A DNA stretch of 46,813 bases from Xylanimonas oleitrophica (lineage in GTDB: Bacteria > Actinomycetota > Actinomycetes > Actinomycetales > Cellulomonadaceae): contig NZ_QKWH01000018.1 in NCBI RefSeq assembly GCF_003244315.1, forward strand, positions 1-46,813. Reading direction: 5' to 3'. Each line of letters opens with the position of its first letter. Within the stretch, counting starts at the first letter, position 1. The position numbers and the translations under genes are program-made. The notes beneath the pieces were generated by a model. That model was not told the DNA's origin, searched no databases, and saw only the letters and a program-made list of their open reading frames with translations. Below are positions 40,252-46,813 of this stretch, piece by piece.

Positions 40252-42816
40252 GGTGTTCTCTCCTTCGATATGGTCGCCGCCGATCTCGACGATGGGAGTG
40301 GTGGCCGCGGCGGGCTGGCCGATGCTCGGTACTGGCTTGGGGGCGAAGCGGCGCAGGCGGTTGGCGTTGGTGACGACCGACAGGGAGGACAGCGCCATCG
40401 CCAGCGCCGCGATGACCGGGCTGAGCAGGAGGCCGAACGCCGGGTACAGGACGCCCGCGGCGACAGGGATGCCGATGGCGTTGTAGCCGAACGCGAAGGC
40501 CAGGTTCTGCCGGATGTTGCGCATGGTGGCCCGGGACAGGTCGACAGCGGTCACCAGGCCGGACAGGTTGCCGGAGATGAGCGTGATGTCGGAGGACTCG
40601 ATGGCCACGTCGGTGCCGGTCCCGATGGCGGAGCCGACGTCGGCCTGCGCCAGTGCGGGCGCGTCGTTGATGCCGTCGCCGGCCATTCCGACGACTCGGC
40701 CCTCGGCCTGCAGTCGCTTGACTTCCTGGGCCTTGTGCTCGGGCATCACCTCGGCCACGACCCGACCGATGCCGACCTGACGGGCGATCGCGGAGGCGGT
40801 GGCCCGGTTGTCGCCGGTCATCATGACCACGTCGATGCCGCGCGCCGCCAGGCCGGCGATCGCCGCGGCGGACCCGTCCTTGATCGTGTCGGCGACGGCG
40901 ACCACGCCGGCGGGCCGTCCGTCCACGGCGGCGAGCATGGGCGTCTTGCCGTCTGCGGCGAGCTGGTCGACGACGGCGAGCAGGCCGGTGGCGTCGACTC
41001 CCGCCTCGGTGAGCAGGCGCCGGTTGCCGACGAGTACCTCGCGGCCGTCGACCCGCGCCCGCACGCCCTGTCCGGTGATCGACTCGAAGGAGTCCAGGTC
41101 CGCGACCGGCAGGCCGTGCTCGCGAGCGCCGGCGACGATCGCTGTGGCCAGCGGGTGCTCGGAGTCTCGTTCCGCGGCGGCCACAAGTCGCAAGAGCTCG
41201 TCGCCGTCGAAGTCCGCGGAAGGCAGGACATCGGTCAGGGCGGGGGCGCCCTGGGTGATCGTTCCGGTCTTGTCCAGGACCACGGTGTCGAGCCGGTGTG
41301 CGGTCTCCAGCGCCTCGGCGGAGCGGATGAGGATTCCCTGGGTGGCGCCCTTGCCCGTGCCGACGGTGATCGAGAGCGGGGTGGCCAGCCCGAGCGCGCA
41401 GGGGCACGCGATGATCAGGACGGCGACCGCCGCCACGAGGGCGAAGACACCGGCGGGCGGCGGTCCGACGAGCCACCAGATCACGAAGGTCCAGATCGCG
41501 ACGGCGATCACGGCAGGCACGAAGTAGCTCGAGACCTTGTCGGCAAGCCGCTGGATGGGGGCCTTCGATCCCTGGGCCTGGCGCACCAGGGCGATGATCT
41601 GGGCGAGCATGCTCTCGGCGCCGACCTTGGTGGCGGTGTAGCGCAGCGAGCCCGTCTGGTTGATGGTTGCGCCGATCACCGTGTCGCCGGCCCGCTTCAC
41701 CACCGGGATGGGTTCGCCGGTGACCATCGACTCGTCCACCGCGGACTCGCCCTGGACCACGTGCCCGTCGACCGGAAGCTTCTCGCCCGGTCGGATCACC
41801 ACGGTGTCCCCGGCGACGACGTCGCCCACCTCGATCTCGATCTCTTCGCCGTCGCGGATCACGCGTGCGGTGCGTGGCTGCAGGCCGATGAGCGCGCGGA
41901 TCGCCTCACCGGTGCCGGCCTTCGCCTTGGTCTCCAGGAGTCGGCCGAGCAGGATCAGGGTGAGGATCACCCCGACGGCCTCGTAGTACACCTCGCGTGA
42001 GTCCGCGGGCAGCAGTCCCGGCGCGAAGGTGGTCACCAGGCTGAACCCGAAGGCCGCGATCGTGCCGAGCGTGATCAGGGAGTTCATCTCCGCCGTGCGG
42101 TGGGACAGCGCCAGCCAGCCGGTGCGGTGGACGGGCCACCCGGTGTAGGCCATCACCGGAGCGATGAGCAGCAGCTGCAACCACGGCCGCAGCAGCAGGT
42201 CCGGTACCCAGGTGGCACCGAACAGCTCATGCGCCATGACAGCGACTAGGACCGGCGCGGTCAGCACCGCGCCGAAGATGACACGCCGACGCAGGTCCGT
42301 GATCTCCGCCGCCCGCTCTTCAGCCTCGGCGTCGGCGCCCTCGACAGCCTCCGACTCGAAGTCGGCGATCGTCACGGCATCGGCGTGCGCATGAGGGGCT
42401 TGCAGTTGGGCCTGCCCGGCCACGGCGGCGCCTACGCCCGCGCCGGCGGATGCCGGGACCACCTTCAAGGTCCCGTGCAGCATGTTCATCCCGCAGGCAA
42501 ATCCGAACTCGCCGGTCTTGTCCGGCACCAGCTCGACGGCGGTTGTCGTGTGGGCCGCCAAGGTCTGGTTGATCTTGAAGTCGGGAAACACCACGCGGGA
42601 TGAGCAGTCGCCCGCCTCCTGTCGGTCGAACAGCAGTCGCACAGGGGTGCCTTGCTCGACTTCGAGGATGTCGGGGCTGTAGCCGCCCTTGACGGCGATC
42701 GCCAGGACCTGGACACCACCGTCCAGGGTGGCCCGCCTGGAGGAACGCGGGCCGAAGAAGTACCAGGCGAGCAGTCCCGTCAGCAGCACTGCGATCGCCA
42801 CGACCAGAACGTCCAT
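40045..42816 (-). CDS. copA: Copper-transporting P1B-type ATPase with N-terminal cupredoxin and C-terminal YHS domain
   Basis: A 923-residue ATPase that would export Cu(I). Residues 1-20 form a first helix, then a cupredoxin-like domain (about 30-120) with [16 protein letters not shown] and [15 protein letters not shown], giving Cys, Met and His ligands. The ATPase core has the CPC metal motif ([11 protein letters not shown], about 467-477), DKTGT (about 513), TGDN and [10 protein letters not shown] (about 715). The C-terminus (about 850-923) holds a His-rich segment and YHS domain. It lacks the usual N-terminal CxxC MBD. Preceded by GGGAGAAGG and a CsoR operator. Followed by csoR. Confidence 0.93.
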   Translation of the reverse strand: MDVLVVAIAVLLTGLLAWYFFGPRSSRRATLDGGVQVLAIAVKGGYSPDILEVEQGTPVRLLFDRQEAGDCSSRVVFPDFKINQTLAAHTTTAVELVPDKTGEFGFACGMNMLHGTLKVVPASAGAGVGAAVAGQAQLQAPHAHADAVTIADFESEAVEGADAEAEERAAEITDLRRRVIFGAVLTAPVLVAVMAHELFGATWVPDLLLRPWLQLLLIAPVMAYTGWPVHRTGWLALSHRTAEMNSLITLGTIAAFGFSLVTTFAPGLLPADSREVYYEAVGVILTLILLGRLLETKAKAGTGEAIRALIGLQPRTARVIRDGEEIEIEVGDVVAGDTVVIRPGEKLPVDGHVVQGESAVDESMVTGEPIPVVKRAGDTVIGATINQTGSLRYTATKVGAESMLAQIIALVRQAQGSKAPIQRLADKVSSYFVPAVIAVAIWTFVIWWLVGPPPAGVFALVAAVAVLIIACPCALGLATPLSITVGTGKGATQGILIRSAEALETAHRLDTVVLDKTGTITQGAPALTDVLPSADFDGDELLRLVAAAERDSEHPLATAIVAGAREHGLPVADLDSFESITGQGVRARVDGREVLVGNRRLLTEAGVDATGLLAVVDQLAADGKTPMLAAVDGRPAGVVAVADTIKDGSAAAIAGLAARGIDVVMMTGDNRATASAIARQVGIGRVVAEVMPEHKAQEVKRLQAEGRVVGMAGDGINDAPALAQADVGSAIGTGTDVAIESSDITLISGNLSGLVTAVDLSRATMRNIRQNLAFAFGYNAIGIPVAAGVLYPAFGLLLSPVIAALAMALSSLSVVTNANRLRRFAPKPVPSIGQPAAATTPIVEIGGDHIEGENTMTHHDHHDHHGGPATGSSTDPVCGMTVDPQNAAARREHDGVTFAFCSAGCAAAFDADPHRYGHPVASS

Positions 42817-42906
42817 GACCGTCGACCTTCTCCCTTGTGCTCACCAAACCGATGGCCCCCCAGAGGGCGATGCCGTTGTCGTCCGAGCGCTCCTGCACTG
42901 GTCCGC

Positions 42907-42923
42907 ATACCCCCGGGGGGTAC
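42907..42923. promoter_or_regulatory. CsoR operator upstream of copA
   Basis: ATACCCCCGGGGGGTAC. The core TACCCCC-G-GGGGGTA is a perfect palindrome around one base, matching the GC-rich A/T-flanked operators of CsoR repressors. It lies 91 nt before the copA ATG. Confidence 0.8.
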
Positions 42924-42964
42924 GTTGACTCTACGGCTCGTGGCTACTCGCGAGCCCTTCGCCG

Positions 42965-42982
42965 GATTGAGATTCGATGAAG
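42965..42982 (-). promoter_or_regulatory. Direct-repeat regulator box C, upstream of copA
   Basis: CTTCATC-N4-CTCAATC on the minus strand (plus-strand GATTGAG 42965-42971, GATGAAG 42976-42982). It lies 42 bp upstream of the CsoR operator. TAGAGT between the two could be a -10 box. Confidence 0.6.
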
Positions 42983-43063
42983 GGTTGTCTTCTTGAGCAC
43001 GCGCCACGCAGACGCGCCGCTCTGCCGAGGGCAGGGCGGCGCGTGCGTGTGACCGCGTCGGGT

Positions 43064-43333
43064 TCAGGGCAGACGCTCGTGGTTCTCCCGCGTGATCTCG
43101 CGACCCGGGCGTGCCCCGGGTGCGGGCGTCGTTGCCGCTGACTCCCCGCTGCCCTGGGCGGCGTGGTCGTGCCCTCCGTGCCGACTCATCATCCCCATCA
43201 TCATGACCATGCCGATCGGGCATGCCAGGAGCAGCGCGTAGGGCAAGGCCTTGCCGAGGTCCACACCGAAGGCCAGCAACAGAACCAGGATCGCTCCGCC
43301 GGCGATCGCCATGTGCTTGAGGTGGTGTTTCAT
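43064..43333 (-). CDS. Small copper-island membrane protein, DUF2933-like
   Basis: An 89-residue protein with two hydrophobic helices (about 9-25 and 29-47, the second with LACPIGMVMMMGMM), followed by HGGHDHAA. The pattern of helix, Cys, Met-rich turn and His-Gly-His tail matches small DUF2933-type proteins of metal islands. The Met/His residues suggest metal contact. Coupled to the SHOCT-like gene by a 4-nt overlap. Confidence 0.7.
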   Translation of the reverse strand: MKHHLKHMAIAGGAILVLLLAFGVDLGKALPYALLLACPIGMVMMMGMMSRHGGHDHAAQGSGESAATTPAPGARPGREITRENHERLP

Positions 43334-43572
43334 CGTTGTCCTTCCGCCCGGTGGGACTCGAGCCCGTCGAGCTCTGCGCGAAGCGAGCGGTAGGTCTCGG
43401 TATCGATCTCCCCCGAGGCCAGCCGCACGTCAAGGGCGGCCCGTGGGTCCCGGTCCTTTGCGGCGGGGAACAGCCGACACACCACCCAGACCACCAGGGA
43501 CAGCACCGCCGCCCAGGTCGCCGCCATGACGATCCAGCCGCCGACGCCCATCGAGGTGCACCACAGGCCCAT
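43330..43572 (-). CDS. SHOCT-domain small membrane protein
   Basis: An 80-residue protein: one hydrophobic helix (about 10-35) then DPRAALDVRLASGEIDTETYRSLRAELD, the typical SHOCT C-terminal helix pair. SHOCT proteins are widespread and of unknown role; several lie in copper operons. Overlaps the DUF2933-like gene by 4 nt. Box D lies 87 nt upstream. Confidence 0.8.
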   Translation of the reverse strand: MGLWCTSMGVGGWIVMAATWAAVLSLVVWVVCRLFPAAKDRDPRAALDVRLASGEIDTETYRSLRAELDGLESHRAEGQR

Positions 43573-43658
43573 CTCGCCGCTCCGTCCCGTCCAACGGCAC
43601 GGGTCGTACCGTCAGCAACTAGCCTTCCTGCGGCCGATCAAGATCGCGCGACGGAAAC

Positions 43659-43676
43659 GATGAAGGCTCGATGAAG
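43659..43676 (-). promoter_or_regulatory. Direct-repeat regulator box D, upstream of the SHOCT-DUF2933 pair
   Basis: CTTCATC-N4-CTTCATC on the minus strand (plus-strand GATGAAG 43659-43665 and 43670-43676), an exact 11-bp direct repeat. A lone GATCAAG lies at 43636-43642. Confidence 0.7.
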
Positions 43677-43687
43677 CCGTGCCCGGC

Positions 43688-44818
43688 CTAACGACGAAGC
43701 GCAGCCAGAGCCGGCGGCACGTCGATCACGAAGGACGTTCCGCCTCCCGGACCATCAGAACGGACCGACACGGTCCCGCCGTGGGCTGTGACCAGGGCGC
43801 GCACGATGGCCAGGCCCACCCCGGATCCTCCGTGGCCACGGTCCCTGGCGGTGTCCACGCGGTAGAAGCGCTCGAACACATGCGGCAGGTGCTCGGCGTC
43901 GATGCCCTCCCCCGTGTCGACGACGGCAAACCGCACCCCGCCATGGGCCCGGCTGACGATGATCTCGACGGTTCCGCCGCCGGGCGTGTGCCGCAGCGCG
44001 TTCTCCAGGAGGTTGCCGAGCACCTGCCCGAAGCGGTCTCGATCCGCAGCGATCGGTGGGAGCTGATCCTCAACCCGGCCGGCGAGCGCCACACCCTTGG
44101 ACTCGTAACTTGGGCGGGCCGCGTCGACCGCTGCAGCGACGAGATCACCGGCGTCCGCCGATTCCAGAGCGAGCGGAAGAGCGCCGGACTCCGCGCGTGT
44201 GACGGCGGCGAGATCCGCGGCCAGGCGGGTCAGCCGCGAGGCCTGGCTACGTAGCACCTCGGCAGTGCTCGGCGTGAGCTGCTCGACTCCCTCCTCGATG
44301 GCATCGAGATATCCGGCGATCGTGGCGACCGGGGTACGCAGCTCGTGCGCGACATCGGCCATGAGCCGCCGGCGCATGGTCTCGTTCTGATCGAGGCGGG
44401 TGCCCATCTGGTTGAACGCCTCGGCCAGATCGTCGAACTCCGCGCCGATGCGGGGCGGGACGACACGGACGTCGAACCGACCGGCGGCCACCTGCGCCGC
44501 CACCGCAGACATGCTTCCCAACGAGGCTCCGATCCGGCGCGACAGGAACAGGCTCACAACCAACGACGTGGCGACCGATGCTCCCAGCGCGACGGCGAGC
44601 GTCACTGTGCTCGCAGAGACGAAGGCCTCCTCGGCATGGGCGGCCACGCTGCCCGGCGTCTGCTCCGCGTGCTCCATGTGCACACGAAAGACGCCCGGAC
44701 CGACCGCCGACGCGACCAGCCATGCCGTCAAGCCGCCGGCAAGGACGACTAGCACCATCGCGACAATCAACCGCCCGGCGATCCCGGAGATGCGTGATGA
44801 ACGCCGTGTCGCTGCCAT
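43688..44818 (-). CDS. Sensor histidine kinase of the copper island
   Basis: A 376-residue kinase with two membrane helices (about 14-36 and 72-96) around a short extracytoplasmic loop (GPGVFRVHMEHAEQTPGSVAAH), a HAMP linker (about 96-145), the phospho-acceptor MADVAHELRTPVATIAG (about 158), and the ATP domain with NLLENALRHTPGGGTV (N box), VDTGEGI (G1) and HGGSGVGLAIV (G2). The small His-containing outer loop could sense metal. The island's response regulator gene is about 4.5 kb away and on the other strand. Confidence 0.9.
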   Translation of the reverse strand: MAATRRSSRISGIAGRLIVAMVLVVLAGGLTAWLVASAVGPGVFRVHMEHAEQTPGSVAAHAEEAFVSASTVTLAVALGASVATSLVVSLFLSRRIGASLGSMSAVAAQVAAGRFDVRVVPPRIGAEFDDLAEAFNQMGTRLDQNETMRRRLMADVAHELRTPVATIAGYLDAIEEGVEQLTPSTAEVLRSQASRLTRLAADLAAVTRAESGALPLALESADAGDLVAAAVDAARPSYESKGVALAGRVEDQLPPIAADRDRFGQVLGNLLENALRHTPGGGTVEIIVSRAHGGVRFAVVDTGEGIDAEHLPHVFERFYRVDTARDRGHGGSGVGLAIVRALVTAHGGTVSVRSDGPGGGTSFVIDVPPALAALRR

Positions 44819-45080
44819 CGTCGCTCCTTCCGTCGTGCCCTGTCACAGTCTCTTCGACGAGCAGCGCGCAGTGGACCTGGGGGCTCATCGGTTGAACGCG
44901 AGAAGCCGGTCCGCAACCACCTCACCGGCCCAGCACGATCATCGACCACCAGACGCCAGGACATCACCGCCATCAGACGACCGGCGAGCGCCTCGACGGC
45001 TCACGCCGACTGGGACGGCCCCTCAGGCACTGACTCCGTGCTGTGTTAGGTGCCGCTCGCAGCCGCCGCCTCGTCGCCTC

Positions 45081-45098
45081 CTTCATCAAACCTTCATC
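45081..45098 (+). promoter_or_regulatory. Direct-repeat regulator box E, upstream of the membrane DUF305 gene
   Basis: CTTCATC-N4-CTTCATC (45081-45087 and 45092-45098), an exact 11-bp repeat, oriented like the other boxes toward the rightward gene. A TAGCGT -10 candidate lies at 45140-45145. The 558-bp gap 44819-45376 shows no other gene-like feature. Confidence 0.65.
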
Positions 45099-45376
45099 GG
45101 CGCGACGGACCGCCCCGGGTGCGTGCGCATGCCGGGCTCCATAGCGTCGCCAAGATCGCAGAACGCAGTCGAACGGCGCAGGTGCTGCCCACAGCAAGGC
45201 GGACCATCACGCCCTCACGAGTCTGGTCATCCGGCGTACCGGACCTGACACGTCGGCCCGCGCCAGCGGTACACCGCTGCCGCGTCATGCACCTGCCTCG
45301 GTGCGCCAGGAGACCTCAGGGTGGAACGGGCGCAGCCGGCTCGATGGCTGCACGGAGACAACAGGGAGGCTGAGAT

Positions 45377-46051
45377 ATGTCCGAGCACCACGCGCAGACG
45401 GGTGCGACGCACCGTGGGAACCAGCAGCACGAGGGCCGTGCGGAGCGACACGGCGAGGCGCAGGACCAAGGTCGCCAGCAGCACCACGATCACGAGCAGG
45501 GTCACGGCATGTCTCACGACCCCAAGAAGATGTACCTGCGGTTCGCGGCCATGATCTTGACGGGGATGGTCGTCATGTACTGGACGATGTTCGCCGGGGT
45601 CTGGGAGTGGAGCCACATCCGCTTCAGCGAGAGCCGTGTGTTCATGGCGCTCACCATGGGTGGTGCCATGGCACTGGTCATGCTGGCCTGGATGCTGGGC
45701 ATGTACAGAAACGCCAAGGCGAACGTCGCCGTCGTCATGGCCGGCATCGTGCTGCTCGGTGGCGGGATCGCTCTGGACCGAAGCCAGATCACAGTGGACG
45801 ACACCGCCTACATGCGCGCGATGATCCCGCACCACTCGCTCGCGATCACCCGGTCGGAGCGGGCCCAACTCGAGGACGTGCGGGTGTGCGAACTCGCCGT
45901 CGAGATCAGCGAGTCGCAGCGACGCGAGATCGGCGAGATGGACTGGCTGATCAAGGACATCGAGACTAACGGGCCCGCTACGACGGCGGAGCAGGCGCAA
46001 GACCGGCCTGTCCCTGACTTCCAGGAACCGGCAGAGCGCCAGTGCCCCTAG
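45377..46051 (+). CDS. DUF305 protein with three membrane helices and His-rich N-terminus
   Basis: A 224-residue protein. The first 50 residues are extremely His/Gln-rich (MSEHHAQTGATHRGNQQHEG, then DQGRQQHHDHEQGHGMSHD). Three hydrophobic helices follow (about 56-73, 87-107 and 116-131), then a DUF305 domain of one repeat (MIPHHSLAITRSERA). This layout differs from the exported DUF305 lipoproteins. A metal-handling role is inferred from the residues and location. GGGAGG lies 9-14 nt before the ATG. Confidence 0.85.
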   Translation: MSEHHAQTGATHRGNQQHEGRAERHGEAQDQGRQQHHDHEQGHGMSHDPKKMYLRFAAMILTGMVVMYWTMFAGVWEWSHIRFSESRVFMALTMGGAMALVMLAWMLGMYRNAKANVAVVMAGIVLLGGGIALDRSQITVDDTAYMRAMIPHHSLAITRSERAQLEDVRVCELAVEISESQRREIGEMDWLIKDIETNGPATTAEQAQDRPVPDFQEPAERQCP

Positions 46052-46150
46052 AGCTCGACACGAAGTCGTCGTTGCTCACCGCAACCGGCGCGACACCGCG
46101 CGCGGTCCGGCCCGAGCAAGCCCTGAAGGGAATCACGAGAGGGGAAGCTG

Positions 46151-46747
46151 ATGCACAGACGTAGAGTGCTCACCTTCGCGCTGGCGTCCATGGTGGCGGT
46201 GACCGTGGCGGCCTGCGGCGCCAGAGGCGAGGAACCACAGGCTGAGGGCAGTCAGACCCCCGCCGGGTCCTCACCTACCGCTCAAACCGACGGTAGTGAA
46301 CAGACGTCGCAGGTGGACGCGACGTTCGCGGCCACGATGATTCCCCATCACGAGATGGGGATCGAGATGACCAAGATGGCGCTGGAGAAGGCGGCGACTC
46401 CGGGAGTCAAGCAAGTCGCCGAGACGGCCCAGGCGTCCCAGCAGGAGCAGCTCCCCCAGCTGCGGGAGATTGCCGACGCCGCAGGCATGGAACCCATGTC
46501 GCCCGAGCCTCCGTTGCAGGAGCTGAACGACCAGCAGATGGCCGAGCTGCAGGCGCTGCAGGGCGAGGACTTCGACCGGAGATGGCTGGACGTGTTCCGC
46601 AGCCATCACATGGCCGCGATCATGATGGCTGACGTAGCGCTCGCCACCGACGACGACGGACCTGCCCAGGCCCTGGAGCAGACCATCCATGACGGTCAGC
46701 TCGACGACGTGGAGCAGATGAACGCGCTGCGGGCCGACCTCGGCTGA
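46151..46747 (+). CDS. DUF305 lipoprotein
   Basis: A 198-residue exported lipoprotein: signal peptide with lipobox VAAC (about 19-22), an acidic Ser/Thr/Gln linker, then two DUF305 repeats (ATMIPHHEMGIEMTKMAL and SHHMAAIMMADVAL) with paired His motifs. GAGGGGAAG lies 3-11 nt upstream of the ATG. It follows the membrane DUF305 gene by about 100 nt and may share its promoter. It is the third DUF305 gene of the island. Confidence 0.9.
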   Translation: MHRRRVLTFALASMVAVTVAACGARGEEPQAEGSQTPAGSSPTAQTDGSEQTSQVDATFAATMIPHHEMGIEMTKMALEKAATPGVKQVAETAQASQQEQLPQLREIADAAGMEPMSPEPPLQELNDQQMAELQALQGEDFDRRWLDVFRSHHMAAIMMADVALATDDDGPAQALEQTIHDGQLDDVEQMNALRADLG

Positions 46748-46783
46748 TATGTAGGTGGTTCCTGTCAAGTGGCAGGTTGAAGC

Positions 46784-46813
46784 GCCCGCCCTGGGCCGTC
46801 GCTCGGGGCGGGC
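46784..46813. terminator. Terminator-like hairpin at the right edge
   Basis: GCCCGCCC (46784-46791) and GGGCGGGC (46806-46813) with a 14-nt loop, 37 nt after the DUF305 stop. The window ends at the arm, so a following T-run cannot be seen. Confidence 0.5.

Noticed and set aside
44819-45376. Small minus-strand frame 44973-45197 in the 558-bp gap
   Set aside because: Arg-rich shadow without start signals or family resemblance; the gap is better explained by box E and a promoter.
46754-46776. CCTG...CAGG inverted pair near the right edge as an insertion-sequence end
   Set aside because: Only four bases pair and there is no transposase gene or target-site duplication in view.

Overview
The window is high-GC DNA from an actinobacterium. 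Evidence for this: heavy GTG start use, F420 biosynthesis genes (cofD, cofC), a GlnR-type orphan regulator, a GlxR-type Crp, DUF2516 and DUF4177 proteins, and many genes whose start codon lies 6-8 nt after a TANNNT -10 box (leaderless transcripts). A Micrococcales member (Cellulomonas, Cellulosimicrobium or Isoptericola-like) is the best guess, but the genus is inference.

Positions 1-31139 look like ordinary chromosome. In order: F420 cofactor genes; a nitroreductase; a GNAT protein; a large FAD/Fe-S oxidoreductase; an OsmC peroxidase; an ECF sigma factor with its membrane anti-sigma partner, divergent from a DUF4012 membrane protein and an LPTTG wall-anchored protein; DUF2516-asparaginase-Dtd; a VapBC-like pair; FUSC, YgfZ and nitrobindin-like genes; YceI; GlnR; an alpha/beta hydrolase; endonuclease III; Crp; RidA-DUF4177; a bifunctional penicillin-binding protein; and a metallophosphoesterase. 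The DUF4012 and LPTTG genes carry promoters of identical layout, which suggests one surface regulon.

A tRNA-Pro(CGG) gene at 31140-31216 marks a junction. Immediately beyond it are a tyrosine integrase, an excisionase and small accessory genes, then a copper-resistance island that runs to the right edge. No second copy of the tRNA end was seen in the window, so the far end of the island lies outside it.

The island holds a copper P-type ATPase fused to a cupredoxin domain and a YHS domain, a CsoR repressor with a textbook operator, a two-component system split about 4.5 kb apart, and three DUF305 proteins. It also has a glutaredoxin-like/CcdA/thioredoxin series, a diverged Lgt paralogue, a lone zinc-binding anti-sigma-like domain and several small membrane proteins.

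The most notable unnamed signal is a set of direct repeats, CTTCATC-N4-CTTSATC with an 11-bp period. They occur six times, each in the orientation CTTCATC towards a gene or operon of the island. The geometry is that of an OmpR/PhoB-type response-regulator site, so they probably define the regulon of the island's own regulator, layered over CsoR control at the ATPase gene.
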